From NCBI RefSeq assembly GCF_022436485.1, contig NZ_JAKUDO010000001.1, positions 1,674,001 through 1,738,000 of the forward strand: a DNA stretch of 64,000 nt, in the 5' to 3' direction. Shown here piece after piece: positions 1 through 10,263 of this stretch (positions are counted from its first letter, which is position 1; every line of letters starts with the position of its first letter). The notes below the pieces were generated by a model. That model ran no database searches, was not told the origin of the DNA, and saw only the letters and a program-made list of their open reading frames with translations. The position numbers were made by a program, and so were the translations under genes. This DNA is from Agrococcus sp. ARC_14 (GTDB lineage: Bacteria > Actinomycetota > Actinomycetes > Actinomycetales > Microbacteriaceae).

Positions 1-125
1 TCACGGAGGCCGACCTGGAGGCCGCCGCGCGCGAGCTGCCAGGTGTGGTGCGCGCGATCGGCGACGCGGGGATCCGGAAGGCGATCGTGCGCGCGCCGCG
101 CCTGGTCAACTTCGTGATCGGCTGA
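1..125 (+). CDS. C-terminal end of an unidentified protein (partial)
   Basis: An open frame runs in from the left edge (frame of base 3) and stops at TGA 123-125. The visible 40 residues begin TEADLEAAARELPGVVRAIG and end LVNFVIG. This is too little to name a family. The tail is basic and hydrophobic. Its stop lies 17 bp from the stop of the convergent MarR gene, with no obvious terminator between them. Coding status is inferred from the open frame and GC-rich third positions. Confidence 0.6.
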   Translation, partial: TEADLEAAARELPGVVRAIGDAGIRKAIVRAPRLVNFVIG

Positions 126-142
126 GCGGCGGGGGTCACCCG

Positions 143-691
143 CTAGCGCTCGGCGCCGGGCTTGGGTCGTCGCCGTGCGCTCGAGCCTCCCGCCGAGTCG
201 TCGCTCGACGGCGGACGCCATGTTGGCGCCGCGTCGACAGCCTCGGCGATGCGCCGGCTGATCACGCCCAGCTGTCGGGCCTGCGCGTCGCTCAGCGTGT
301 CGAACACAAGCTGCTGCACGAGCGCGTGGTGCGCGGGAGCGGCTCGCGCTACCGCTCGATGGCCCTCCTCGGTGAGGCTGGCGAGCGTGATGCGTCCGTC
401 GCCTGGGTCGGGCTCGCGGCGCACCCAACCCTTCGCCTCGAGGCGTGTGACGGCGCGGGAGAGTCGCGACAGGGTTGCGCTCGCGAAGTCGGCGAGCACG
501 CTCATGCGCAGACTGCGGTCGGGCGCGGTATCGAGGGCGTAGAGCAAGCCGTGCTCGAAGTGCGTCAGGCCGCTGTCGCGCTGCAGCTGCGCATCGAGCG
601 CCGAGGGAAGGCGCTCCAGGAGCGTGGCGAGCGCCGCCCAGATCTCGAGCTGTGCGGGCGGCAACGCTGCAGGTGAGGACTCGATCGCCAT
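143..691 (-). CDS. MarR-family transcriptional regulator
   Basis: Probable winged-helix MarR regulator of 182 residues. The segment around residues 40-120 carries the MarR pattern: LTHFEHGLLYAL, then a recognition region with SRLSRAVTRLEAKGWVRR and a beta-wing with PGDGRITLASLTEEG. The C-terminal 25 residues are low complexity (Ser/Arg/Pro). I chose the ATG at 691 because a TACCCT -10 box lies exactly 6 nt upstream, the leaderless arrangement seen repeatedly in this window; an in-frame start at 709 would precede that box. The gene is divergent from an SDR gene, and the shared intergenic region has two near-identical palindromes, so it probably controls itself and the SDR gene. The ligand is unknown. 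Confidence 0.88.
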   Translation of the reverse strand: MAIESSPAALPPAQLEIWAALATLLERLPSALDAQLQRDSGLTHFEHGLLYALDTAPDRSLRMSVLADFASATLSRLSRAVTRLEAKGWVRREPDPGDGRITLASLTEEGHRAVARAAPAHHALVQQLVFDTLSDAQARQLGVISRRIAEAVDAAPTWRPPSSDDSAGGSSARRRPKPGAER

Positions 692-697
692 GGCGAA

Positions 698-703
698 AGG
701 GTA
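698..703 (-). promoter_or_regulatory. -10 box of the leaderless marR promoter
   Basis: On the minus strand this reads TACCCT and is followed after 6 nt (ttcgcc) by the ATG of the MarR gene. The transcript would start at or next to the start codon. Confidence 0.55.
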
Positions 704-731
704 CGGCACCGTGCTCGACCGACGTAATTGG

Positions 732-776
732 TTGCCTAAGCAAGTGATATCGTCGAATTGACGCTTGCTTGAGCAA
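732..776. promoter_or_regulatory. Two palindromic operators, probable MarR binding sites
   Basis: Bases 732-743 read TTGCCTAAGCAA and 765-776 read TTGCTTGAGCAA. Both fit the palindrome TTGCYTRAGCAA and are spaced 33 bp apart, about three helical turns. The second lies inside a longer inverted repeat (763-778). TTGC-N4-GCAA half-sites are typical of MarR-family operators. They lie between the divergent marR and SDR genes, which supports autoregulation and control of the SDR gene. Confidence 0.6.
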
Positions 777-798
777 GCAACTCAAGAGAGGGGTCGAC

Positions 799-1590
799 AT
801 GGATCTGAAGCTGTCGGGGAAGACTGCGTTCGTGAGCGGTTCGACGCAGGGCATCGGGTACGCGATCGCTGCCGCGATCGCCCGCGAGGGCGGGCGGCTG
901 ACGCTGAACGGCCGGGATCCGGCTCGGGTCGAGGCTGCCGTGGATCGCCTCCGACAGGAAGTGCCGGGGTCTGATCCGTCGGGCTTCGCAGCCGACTTCG
1001 GCGAGCCGGAGGAGGTGGAGGTGCTGCTCTCATCGCTCGAGCGCATCGACATCCTCGTCAACAACGTGGGGCTGTTCGGCCTCGCCGAGTTCGAGACGAT
1101 CCCCGACGAGGCATGGGCGCGCTACTTCGAGGTGAACGTCATGAGCGGCGTCCGACTCTCCCGCCACGTGCTCCCTGGCATGCTCGAGCGAGGATGGGGG
1201 CGGATCATCTTCGTCAGCAGCGAGTCGGGCGTGAACGTGCCCGCCGACATGGTGCATTACGGCGCGACCAAAGCAGCGGCGCTCGCGCTCGCCAACGGGC
1301 TTGCGAAGCGCACGCGCGGCACGTCGGTCACGGTCAACTCGGTGCTGGGTGGCCCCACCTACTCCGACGGTGTCGCGGCGACCGTGGCGGGCATCGCCGC
1401 CGCACAGCGCGTCCCGGTCGAGCAGATGCGCGATGCGATCATCGGCCAGAATCCGACGACGCTGCTCGAGCGGTTCATCGAGCCGGATGAGATCGCAAAC
1501 CTCGTCGCCTACCTCGCGAGCCCGCTGGCGTCCGCGACCAACGGCGCCGCGCTGCGCGTCGACGGCGGAGTGCTCACCGGCACGCTGTAG
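799..1590 (+). CDS. SDR-family oxidoreductase
   Basis: Short-chain dehydrogenase/reductase of 263 residues, a normal length for the family. The Rossmann glycine motif GSTQGIGYAIA is near residue 14, the NNVG motif near residue 87, and the catalytic Tyr-x-x-x-Lys is present as HYGATKAA near residue 152, with Ser in the preceding FVSSES stretch. The C-terminal LRVDGGVLTGTL is the usual SDR ending. The ATG at 799 has the ribosome site GAGAGGGG just upstream; an in-frame TTG at 769 would lie inside the putative operator. Substrate is unknown. Divergent from the MarR regulator, so probably induced by its ligand. Confidence 0.9.
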   Translation: MDLKLSGKTAFVSGSTQGIGYAIAAAIAREGGRLTLNGRDPARVEAAVDRLRQEVPGSDPSGFAADFGEPEEVEVLLSSLERIDILVNNVGLFGLAEFETIPDEAWARYFEVNVMSGVRLSRHVLPGMLERGWGRIIFVSSESGVNVPADMVHYGATKAAALALANGLAKRTRGTSVTVNSVLGGPTYSDGVAATVAGIAAAQRVPVEQMRDAIIGQNPTTLLERFIEPDEIANLVAYLASPLASATNGAALRVDGGVLTGTL

Positions 1591-1725
1591 CGGCTCCGCT
1601 GCCGGGCGCCGACAGCGTCGCTCGCGAAGCAGGGCCGCCACGGGCGACCGGGCACGGATCTGCGCCTCACGCGCCGACCTCCACAGCCGGGCGCTCACCG
1701 CTGACGCGCCCAGACGCATCCGCCC

Positions 1726-1731
1726 TACCGT
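1726..1731 (+). promoter_or_regulatory. -10 box of the leaderless comEA promoter
   Basis: TACCGT followed by 7 nt and then ATG at 1739. The 148 bp between the SDR gene and comEA contain no other gene that I can support. Confidence 0.5.
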
Positions 1732-1738
1732 GCCCGGC

Positions 1739-2317
1739 ATGGCCGGAACGGATGCGCGCTGGCGGCTGGGCGCGGGGGCCGCGGTGCTGCTCGTGCTCGG
1801 CGCCGTTGCCGGCGGCGTCGCGCAGCGGATGGTGGTGGACGCGCAGCCTGCCGCGGTGCTGCCGACCCCGGTGGCGACTGCGACGGCCGAGCTCGTCATC
1901 GATGTGCAGGGCGCGGTCGCACAGCCGGGCGTCTACCGGCTGCCGCAGGGATCGCGGGTGCTCGACGCGCTGGCGAGGGCGGGCGGCACGGCAGATGCGG
2001 CGGCACCCGGTGCGCTGAACCTTGCGCGGCCGCTCGTGGATGGCGAGCAGCTGCTGGTGCCGACCGTCGACGAGCAGTCGAGCGCTGCTGAGGCGGGCGA
2101 CGGAGGCACCGGCCCTGGCGCGGGCGGGCTGGTCTCGCTCAACCGCGCCGACCAGGCTGCGCTCGAGGCGCTGCCACGCGTCGGGCCGTCGCTGGCGACG
2201 GCGATCATGGCGCACCGCGACGAGCACGGTCCGTTCACCGACATCGCGCAGCTCGACGACGTGCCCGGCATCGGGCCCGCGCTGCTGGCGACGCTGACGC
2301 CGCTGGTGGCGCTGTGA
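1739..2317 (+). CDS. comEA: ComEA-type DNA-binding protein
   Basis: Membrane-anchored DNA receptor of the competence DNA-uptake machinery, 192 residues. An N-terminal hydrophobic helix (about residues 10-30) would anchor it outside the membrane. A SLBB domain follows (VIDVQGAVAQPGVYRLPQGS, about residues 48-105). The C-terminus has paired helix-hairpin-helix motifs (LNRADQAALEALPRVGPSLA and DDVPGIGPALLATLTPLV, about residues 130-192) that bind double-stranded DNA. The start is set by a leaderless promoter 7 nt upstream. It is followed by comEC, the expected partner. Pilus genes of a full competence system are not in the window. Confidence 0.92.
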   Translation: MAGTDARWRLGAGAAVLLVLGAVAGGVAQRMVVDAQPAAVLPTPVATATAELVIDVQGAVAQPGVYRLPQGSRVLDALARAGGTADAAAPGALNLARPLVDGEQLLVPTVDEQSSAAEAGDGGTGPGAGGLVSLNRADQAALEALPRVGPSLATAIMAHRDEHGPFTDIAQLDDVPGIGPALLATLTPLVAL

Positions 2318-2376
2318 GCCTGGGTGGCGCTGTGCGAGCGGCTGGCGCTGCGAGGACGGCTGGCGCTGTGAGGATG
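2301..2376 (+). repeat. Short imperfect tandem repeats between comEA and comEC
   Basis: The 3' end of comEA and the following gap contain about four imperfect copies of a 15-20 bp unit resembling GGCTGGCGCTGTGAGGA. Several copies carry TGA in the comEA frame. It looks like local slippage that expanded the spacer. No role is visible. Confidence 0.4.
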
Positions 2377-2458
2377 GGCGCCGCGGTGCCAACGGCAGGC
2401 GATGCACGGCCGGCGCCGCAGTGGCACCGGATGTCGCCGTGACTCGGGGCGTGCGCTG

Positions 2459-4729
2459 ATGCGCGACCTGCGGCTCGCGCTGCCCGTTGCGATCGCGTGG
2501 GCCGTGCTGGCGGCGCTGAGCGGGAACGGGGCGGTGCTGGGCGTTGCGGCAGCATTGGCGGCGGGTATCGCCGCCGCGTGCTTGCTGGGCGCGCACCTGT
2601 GGTCCCGGCGGCTGTCGCCATGGTTGGCGGGTGGGCGCAGTGCAGCGTGGGACGGCGTCGCGGTGCTGCGCACGCTCGCGCTGGGTGCCGCCCTCGCGTG
2701 CCCGCTGCTGCTGGGCGCCGACGCGGTGGTGGCGACCGGGCTCGAGGAGTGCGACGAGCTCAGCCTGCTGCTGCTCGGGCAGGCTGCGCCGACCGAGGTG
2801 GTGGTGACGGGCTGCGACGGCGCGAGCCTGGGCGGCGGCATGCTGCGCAGCGCGCTGCTGCTGCGGGTGTCGGATGCCGCGCTCACGATCGGCGGCACAG
2901 CCACCGGGCCGTGCGACGCGTGGCTCGACGGCTCCCGCTGGCTGTTGACGTGCTCCGAGCTCGAGGTCGCTGAGCCCGCGGCCTGGTCGGCATGGGCGGG
3001 GCCGCTGCGCGACGGGCTGCTGCAGGCATCCGCACAGCTGCCGGGCGTCGGGGGAGAGCTGCTGCCGGGCCTCTCCATCGGCGACGAGCGACGCGTCAGC
3101 CCGCAGCTGCGCACCGCGATGCTCGACACCGGCCTGTCGCACCTCACCGCGGTGTCGGGGGCGAACTGCGTGATCGTCGTGGGCGCCGCGTTCCTGGCCG
3201 CCGCGGCCCTGGGCGCGCGCCGTTCGGTGCGGGTCGCGGTGGCACTGGGAGCCCTCGCGGCATTCGTCGTGCTGGTCACGCCGGAGCCCTCCGTCGTGCG
3301 CGCAGGCGCGATGGCCTCGATCGGCTTGCTCGGCATCGCCACGGGCCGGCGCGCCGGCGCCGTCGCGCTGCTGTCGCTGGCCGTGCTCGTCGTGCTCGCG
3401 ATGCAGCCGCACCTGGCGACGAGCGCGGGCTTCGCGCTCTCGGCGCTTGCCACCTGCGGCCTGATCGTGCACGGCCGGGCGATCGCGAACGTGCTGTCGC
3501 GGTGGCTGCCGATGCCGATCGCCGCCCTCATCGCGGTGCCGCTCGCGGCGCAGCTGTGGTGCATGCCGGTGCTCGTCGCGCTCGATGCCCGCGTCAGCCT
3601 CGTCTCGGTGCTGGCGAACCTGCTGGCCGGTCCCGCGGCTCCCATCGTCACGGTGGTGGGGCTCGCCGCGTGCCTGGCAGCGCCGCTGGCTCCGGCTGTG
3701 GCGGTCGGCCTGGCGTGGGTCGCGTGGCTGCCCGCGGCCTGGATCGCGCAGGTCGCGATGCTCGCGCAGCAGCTGCCCGCCGCCCAGACCCCGTGGCCGG
3801 TCGCGCCCTGGGGTGTGGTGGCCGCATCCGTCATGCTCGCCCTCGTCGTCGTCGGCCATGCGCGGCGCCTGCTCGCGCGCGGTGTGGCCGGGGCGCTCGT
3901 GCTCGGCCTCGTCGTGGGTCTCGGCGCGGCGTGGCCGAGCATCCGGCTGGGCTCGCTCGCCGATTGGCGCGTCGCGCAGTGCGACGTGGGGCAGGGGAGC
4001 GCGACCCTCGTGCGGCACGGCGGCGCGGTCCTGCTCGTCGACACCGGCGAGGATCCCGCGCTCGTGCAGCGGTGCCTCAGCATGCTCGGTGTGCAGGGCG
4101 TCGATCTGCTGGTGCTGACGCACTTCGACGTCGATCATTCCGGTGGCTCGCCCGCGCTCGTCGGTCGCACCGGGCTGCTCGTGCACGGGCCGCTCGACGA
4201 GCGCGCGGTGCCGGTGGTGGAGGAGCTCGCCGCGGGCGGCGCAGCGACGCAGCAGGCCAGCCGAGGCGACGCGTGGCAGGTCGGGGAGGTGCGGGTCGAG
4301 GCGCTCTGGCCCGTCGGCGAGGTGGAGCCCGGCAACGACGCGAGCGTCGCGGTGTCGATCGACCTGCCCGGCGGTGGGCTCGAGCTCGTCGTGCTCGGCG
4401 ACCTGGGTGCCGAGTCGCAGTCGCGGCTGCTGCGCGCCGGCCTGCCATCCGCGGCGGTGGTGGTGGTCGCGCACCACGGCTCCGCCGACCAGCTGCCCGC
4501 GCTCTACCACCGCATCGCCGCATCCGCCGGCCTCATCGGCGTCGGTGAGAACGACTACGGGCACCCGACGGATGCGGCCATGCGGCTCGTGCAGGAGAGC
4601 GGCGGGGTGCCGCTGCGCACCGACGAGCTCGGCACGATCGCGCTCGCGGTCGACGAGGCGGGCGTGCGGGTCTGGACGGAGCGCGTCGGTGGCTCGGGGG
4701 CGACCGAGCCTGTTGGCAGCGGGCCGTAG
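2459..4729 (+). CDS. comEC: ComEC/Rec2-family DNA uptake channel with MBL-fold domain
   Basis: Inner-membrane channel passing single-stranded DNA into the cytoplasm, 756 residues from the chosen ATG. It starts with several hydrophobic helices, then an OB-like region, then the competence core (HLTAVSGANCVIVVGAAF near residue 225) with a long run of membrane helices to about residue 490. The C-terminal 250 residues are a metallo-beta-lactamase fold: DVGQGSATLV, then LTHFDVDHSGG carrying the HxHxDH-like metal site as THFDVDHSG, and VVAHHGSADQLP. An in-frame ATG at 2459 starts MRDLRLAL; a start at 2402 is possible. Its TAG stop doubles as the first three bases of the holA -10 box. Confidence 0.9.
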   Translation: MRDLRLALPVAIAWAVLAALSGNGAVLGVAAALAAGIAAACLLGAHLWSRRLSPWLAGGRSAAWDGVAVLRTLALGAALACPLLLGADAVVATGLEECDELSLLLLGQAAPTEVVVTGCDGASLGGGMLRSALLLRVSDAALTIGGTATGPCDAWLDGSRWLLTCSELEVAEPAAWSAWAGPLRDGLLQASAQLPGVGGELLPGLSIGDERRVSPQLRTAMLDTGLSHLTAVSGANCVIVVGAAFLAAAALGARRSVRVAVALGALAAFVVLVTPEPSVVRAGAMASIGLLGIATGRRAGAVALLSLAVLVVLAMQPHLATSAGFALSALATCGLIVHGRAIANVLSRWLPMPIAALIAVPLAAQLWCMPVLVALDARVSLVSVLANLLAGPAAPIVTVVGLAACLAAPLAPAVAVGLAWVAWLPAAWIAQVAMLAQQLPAAQTPWPVAPWGVVAASVMLALVVVGHARRLLARGVAGALVLGLVVGLGAAWPSIRLGSLADWRVAQCDVGQGSATLVRHGGAVLLVDTGEDPALVQRCLSMLGVQGVDLLVLTHFDVDHSGGSPALVGRTGLLVHGPLDERAVPVVEELAAGGAATQQASRGDAWQVGEVRVEALWPVGEVEPGNDASVAVSIDLPGGGLELVVLGDLGAESQSRLLRAGLPSAAVVVVAHHGSADQLPALYHRIAASAGLIGVGENDYGHPTDAAMRLVQESGGVPLRTDELGTIALAVDEAGVRVWTERVGGSGATEPVGSGP

Positions 4730-4732
4730 GCT
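4727..4732 (+). promoter_or_regulatory. -10 box of the leaderless holA promoter
   Basis: TAGGCT, then 6 nt, then ATG at 4739. The comEC stop codon forms the first three bases of this box. Confidence 0.6.
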
Positions 4733-4738
4733 GAACGC

Positions 4739-5719
4739 ATGGCAGCGAGCATCCCCAAGATCGGCTGGGAGCAGGTGTCTCCTGCGCCCGTCGTGCTGGT
4801 GTTCGGCAAGGAGTCGTTCCTCGCCGACCGCGCGATGCAGCGGCTGCGGGCGCTGCTCGTCATGGAGGATCCGGATCTCGAGGTCTCGGACGTCGATGCC
4901 GGGCAGTACAACGACGGCGCACTCGAGCTGATCGCGAGCCCCTCGCTGTTCGATGAGCCGCGACTGGTGCGGGTCGAGAACGGCGTGAAGGCGACGGATG
5001 CGTTCATCACCGACGCGCTCCGCTACATAGCGCAGCCCGTCGACGGCACGACCCTCGTCATCCGCCACGACGGCTCGACGGTGCGCGGCAAGAAGCTGCT
5101 CGACGCGATCCGGAAGATGCCAGGTGCGATCGAGGTCGTCTGCCAGCCGCTCGGCAAGGGAGACATGGTGCCCTTCGCCCGCAACGAGCTGCGGCTGCTC
5201 GAGCGCGAGGCGACGCCCGGCGCGATCGCTGCACTCGTCGACGCGTTCCACTCCGACATCGCTGAGCTCGCCAACGCCGTGCGGCAGGTGGCGCTCGACA
5301 CGGAGGGGCCCGTCACCGAGCAGGTGGTGCGCACCTACTACGCCGGCCGCGTCGAGACGACGGCCTTCGCGGTCGTCGATGAGGTGATCGCGCGCGACGT
5401 TGCGAAGGCGCTCGTCACGCTGCGGCACGCGATCGCGACCGGCGCCGACCCGGTGCCGATCGTCGCGGCCTTCGCCATGCGCTTCCGCCAGCTCGCCAAG
5501 GTCTCCGGCGCGGGCGGCGGCGACGGCCAGGCCGCGCGGCAGCTCGGCATGCAGGACTGGCAGGTGCGCAACGCCCGCAAGGACCTGCGCAGCTTCACCG
5601 ACGCGAGCCTCTGCGACGCGATCGAGTCCATCGCGCACGCTGACCACGCCGTGAAGGGCGCGGAGCGCGACCCGCAGCACGCGGTCGAGCGCCTGGTGCG
5701 CCAGCTCGCCGAGCGCTGA
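4739..5719 (+). CDS. holA: DNA polymerase III subunit delta
   Basis: Delta subunit of the clamp loader, which opens the beta sliding clamp. 326 residues, the usual length. The N-terminus APVVLVFGKESFLADRAM matches the family opening, followed by the AAA+-like fold without a working Walker A site, as expected for delta. The C-terminal collar domain includes DPVPIVAAFAMRFRQLAKVS and ends HAVERLVRQLAER. Immediately downstream of comEC but with its own leaderless promoter. comEC-holA-rpsT is a common bacterial gene order; here rpsT is convergent with holA. Confidence 0.95.
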   Translation: MAASIPKIGWEQVSPAPVVLVFGKESFLADRAMQRLRALLVMEDPDLEVSDVDAGQYNDGALELIASPSLFDEPRLVRVENGVKATDAFITDALRYIAQPVDGTTLVIRHDGSTVRGKKLLDAIRKMPGAIEVVCQPLGKGDMVPFARNELRLLEREATPGAIAALVDAFHSDIAELANAVRQVALDTEGPVTEQVVRTYYAGRVETTAFAVVDEVIARDVAKALVTLRHAIATGADPVPIVAAFAMRFRQLAKVSGAGGGDGQAARQLGMQDWQVRNARKDLRSFTDASLCDAIESIAHADHAVKGAERDPQHAVERLVRQLAER

Positions 5720-5774
5720 GTCGCCCGCCGCGACAGCTGACGTCAGTGCGCTCGCACGCTGAGCGGCGTCGTGC

Positions 5775-5940
5775 GGCATCGATGGGCGACTCCCGACATC
5801 GAGTGGCGCCCGCCGACATCGAGTGGCGCCTCCCGACATCGAGTGGCGCCTATTCGCGCCACTCGTTCACAGAAGGCGCCACTCGTTCGCGGGAGGCGCC
5901 AATCGATCGCGGGAAGCGCCACTCGTTCGCGGGAGGCGGG
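5775..5940. repeat. Mirrored array of eight 20-bp repeats
   Basis: Four head-to-tail units with the core ATCGAGTGGCGCC (units at 5775, 5795, 5815 and 5835; the first is degenerate) are followed by four units in the opposite orientation with the core GGCGCCACTCGTT (about 5856, 5876, 5896 and 5916). The period is exactly 20 bp, and the centre of symmetry is near 5853. It fills most of the gap between the convergent holA and rpsT genes. There are no spacers, so it is not CRISPR. It could fold as one long stem or hold arrays of protein sites. Confidence 0.8.
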
Positions 5941-5981
5941 CGATCCGGCGGTAGCCGGGCCGCTGCCAGTCCACAGACGCA

Positions 5982-6011
5982 GAAGAGGGGCCCCGACCGG
6001 GACCCCTCTTC
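5982..6011. terminator. Terminator hairpin of rpsT
   Basis: GAAGAGGGG at 5982-5990 pairs with CCCCTCTTC at 6003-6011. It lies 31 bp beyond the rpsT stop on the minus strand. There is no long T tract, as is common in GC-rich actinobacteria. Confidence 0.7.
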
Positions 6012-6042
6012 GAGCGTGCGGCTCAGCCGCGTGCGACGCTGC

Positions 6043-6303
6043 TCAGAGCGCTGCGACCTGCTTCGCGATCGACGACTTGCGGTTCGCGGCCTGGTTGCGG
6101 TGGATGACGCCCTTGGAGACGGCCTTGTCGAGCTTGCGGTTGGCAAGCGTGACCTTCTCCTGTGCGACGGCCTTGTCACCGGCGGCGATGGCCTTGCGTG
6201 CCTCGCGCACAGCGGTGCGGAGCTCGCTCTTGGCGGCGCGGTTGCGGTCGGTCGCCTTCTGGTTGGTGAGAATGCGCTTGATCTGCGACTTGATGTTCGC
6301 CAC
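6043..6303 (-). CDS. rpsT: 30S ribosomal protein S20
   Basis: Small-subunit 16S rRNA-binding protein, 86 residues, the family's normal size. It starts (V)[20 protein letters not shown] and ends SIAKQVAAL. The start is GTG at 6303, with the purine-rich site AGGACAGGA upstream on the minus strand. Rich in Lys, Arg and Ala, as expected. Divergent from lepA and followed by its own hairpin terminator. Confidence 0.96.
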   Translation of the reverse strand: MANIKSQIKRILTNQKATDRNRAAKSELRTAVREARKAIAAGDKAVAQEKVTLANRKLDKAVSKGVIHRNQAANRKSSIAKQVAAL

Positions 6304-6534
6304 GTGGTGTCCTGTCCTGATCGATGAGTGTTCGGCGGCGGCTAGTGCTCGCCAGAGCCCGCCGCAACCCGCCCTCGCGCGTGGGGCGCGCAGAAGCAGG
6401 GGAAGCCAACGAACGATGCTACCAGCGCGCGCCCGCCGCTCGCAACGCGAGTGACCGCATCCGCTGTGGAAGAATAGGACCTTCCGCACTGCACCATCCA
6501 GCGGCACCACTGAGCTTCCCGACGAGAAGGACCC

Positions 6535-8385
<1,851 letters not shown>

Positions 8386-8415
8386 GCACGGCAGCCCAGT
8401 GAGGGAGACGACCCA

Positions 8416-9054
8416 GTGAGCAAGCCCATCCGCGATCGCGCGACGAACTACGGCGCGGTCGGCGCCACGTCGCACTTCGACTTCCACCGCTTCCCGCCGA
8501 AGGGCTTCGAGGTCGTGCAGCTGCGCAGCCGCATCGGCCACGGCCGCCCGCGCTACGACGCCGCCGTCGCCGCGCTGCGCACCTGGAAGATCCAGCGCCT
8601 CGCCGGCATCGAGGTCGACGTGGTCGGCACCGAGAGCGGCAGCACCTACCGCCCGGTCGGCTTCGACGGCACCGACGCGACTCGCGCCGCCAGCATCGAG
8701 CCGCAGCAGGACTTCGGGCCAGACGGCGAGCCGTTCCTGCAGCCCGGCGACTCCGTCGACCAGCGCATCCGCCTCGTCGGTCTGCAGATCCACGCGCCCA
8801 TGCGCGTGATCGCGGTCGAGGACGAGGCGAACAGCCACGGCGTCATCCTCGGCACGCTCGACGGCCACCCCGAGGCCGGCGAGGAGCGCTTCACGATCGA
8901 GATCGCCGAGGACGAGACGGTCTTCCTGCACTTCCGCGCCATCGTGCGCAACGCCAAGTGGTGGGTCAAGGTCGGCGCGCCCGTCGCCAAGGCCACCCGC
9001 CACAGGTACCACGAGCGCTACATGGATGTGCTGCGGTCCATCGACGTGCGCTGA
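8416..9054 (+). CDS. DUF1990 domain-containing protein
   Basis: 212-residue cytoplasmic protein of the DUF1990 family, function unknown. The family hallmark is visible as [20 protein letters not shown] near the N-terminus, followed by the mid-protein stretch [20 protein letters not shown] and the closing [20 protein letters not shown]. The GTG start at 8416 sits 30 bp after lepA and the next gene starts 2 bp after its stop, so lepA, this gene and hemW are probably co-transcribed. The family resembles lipid-binding or START-like folds, which is inference only. Confidence 0.85.
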   Translation: MSKPIRDRATNYGAVGATSHFDFHRFPPKGFEVVQLRSRIGHGRPRYDAAVAALRTWKIQRLAGIEVDVVGTESGSTYRPVGFDGTDATRAASIEPQQDFGPDGEPFLQPGDSVDQRIRLVGLQIHAPMRVIAVEDEANSHGVILGTLDGHPEAGEERFTIEIAEDETVFLHFRAIVRNAKWWVKVGAPVAKATRHRYHERYMDVLRSIDVR

Positions 9055-9056
9055 CC

Positions 9057-10262
9057 GTGGGCAAGCTGCCTGAGGGCGAGACCGGGCCGACGGACGGACG
9101 CCTGCCCGCCGACACCGCGGTCGCCGCGCCCTTCGGCGCGTACATCCACGTGCCGTTCTGCTCGGTGCGCTGCGGCTACTGCGACTTCAACACCTACACC
9201 GCGGACGAGCTGCGGGGCGCGACCAGGGCGGGCTACCACTCCGACGTCGCCGCCGAGATCGTCCTCGCGCGCGACGTGCTGTCGGAGCTCGGTCCGCTGC
9301 GCCCCATGCAGACCGTCTTCTTCGGCGGCGGCACCCCCACGCTGCTGCCGGCGGTCGATCTGGTCACGATGCTCCAGGGCGTGACGGATGCCTTCGGCCT
9401 GGCCGAGGGCGCGGAGGTCACCACCGAGGCCAACCCCGATTCGATCGATGCTGCAGGCCTCGCGCAGCTCAAGGCGGGCGGCATCACGCGCGTCTCCTTC
9501 GGCATGCAGTCGGCGGTGCCGCACGTGCTCGCCGCCCTCGACCGCACGCACGACCCGGAGCGCGTGCCGCAGGTCGTCGCGTGGGCGCGCGACGCAGGCC
9601 TCGAGGTCAGCATCGACCTCATCTACGGCGCGCCGGGGGAGTCGCTCGACGACTGGCAGCGCTCGCTCGACGCGGCCGTCGCGATGGACCCAGATCACAT
9701 CTCCGCCTACGCACTCATCGTCGAGGACGGCACGGCCCTCGCCCGCCGCATACGCCGTGGTGAGCTCATCGCACCCGACGACGACCTGCAGGCCGCGATG
9801 TACGAGGCGGCGGATGCGACGCTCGGCCGCGCGGGCTACACCTGGTACGAGGTGTCCAACTGGGCCCGCGGCGGGCGCACGGCGCGTCACAACCTGGCCT
9901 ATTGGCGCGGCCACGACTGGTGGGGGTTCGGCCCTGGCGCCCACAGCCACGTCGGCGGCGTGCGCTGGTGGAACGTCAAGCATCCGGCCGCCTACCGCGA
10001 CCGGCTACTGGCCGGCACGTCGCCGGCGCTCGCGCGCGAGGTGCTGGACGACGAGACCCGCCGCGTCGAGCGCGTGCTGCTCGAGTCGCGCATCGCCGAC
10101 GGGCTGCCGCTCGACGTGCTCGAGGCCGAGGGCCGCCACGCCGTCGCGGGGCTCGTCGCCGAGGGCCTGGCAGACGGAAGAGCCGCCCTCGCCGGGCGGG
10201 TGGTCCCGACGCTGCGAGGGCGGCTCTTGGCCGACGCGGTGGTGCGTCGGCTGCTGCCGTGA
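9057..10262 (+). CDS. hemW: Radical SAM protein HemW (coproporphyrinogen III oxidase-like)
   Basis: 401-residue radical SAM enzyme related to oxygen-independent coproporphyrinogen oxidase; HemW proteins bind heme and are thought to be heme chaperones. The iron-sulfur motif CxxxCxxC is present as [13 protein letters not shown], followed by [11 protein letters not shown] and the HemW pattern [20 protein letters not shown]. The C-terminal HemN-like domain has [19 protein letters not shown]. The start is GTG at 9057, two bases after the previous stop. The 3' end of the coding sequence carries a 14-bp perfect inverted repeat. Its stop is one base from the stop of a convergent gene. Confidence 0.93.
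   Translation: MGKLPEGETGPTDGRLPADTAVAAPFGAYIHVPFCSVRCGYCDFNTYTADELRGATRAGYHSDVAAEIVLARDVLSELGPLRPMQTVFFGGGTPTLLPAVDLVTMLQGVTDAFGLAEGAEVTTEANPDSIDAAGLAQLKAGGITRVSFGMQSAVPHVLAALDRTHDPERVPQVVAWARDAGLEVSIDLIYGAPGESLDDWQRSLDAAVAMDPDHISAYALIVEDGTALARRIRRGELIAPDDDLQAAMYEAADATLGRAGYTWYEVSNWARGGRTARHNLAYWRGHDWWGFGPGAHSHVGGVRWWNVKHPAAYRDRLLAGTSPALAREVLDDETRRVERVLLESRIADGLPLDVLEAEGRHAVAGLVAEGLADGRAALAGRVVPTLRGRLLADAVVRRLLP
10178..10228. terminator. Perfect inverted repeat inside the hemW 3' end
   Basis: A 14-bp arm starting AAGAGCCGCC (10178-10191) is perfectly repeated in reverse at 10215-10228. It lies within the last 30 codons of hemW and about 36 bp past the end of the convergent DUF4870 gene. The two genes leave no intergenic space, so this is a candidate terminator for the minus-strand transcript embedded in hemW. 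Confidence 0.5.
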
Positions 10263-10263
10263 A

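Noticed and set aside
1667..5839. Very long minus-strand open frame (about 1390 codons) opposite comEA, comEC and holA
   Set aside because: It is the high-GC mirror of well-supported plus-strand genes, is Arg/His/Ala-rich low complexity and has no recognisable domain.
5775..5940. Possible CRISPR array
   Set aside because: The 20-bp units are contiguous, partly inverted and have no unique spacers; no cas genes are nearby.
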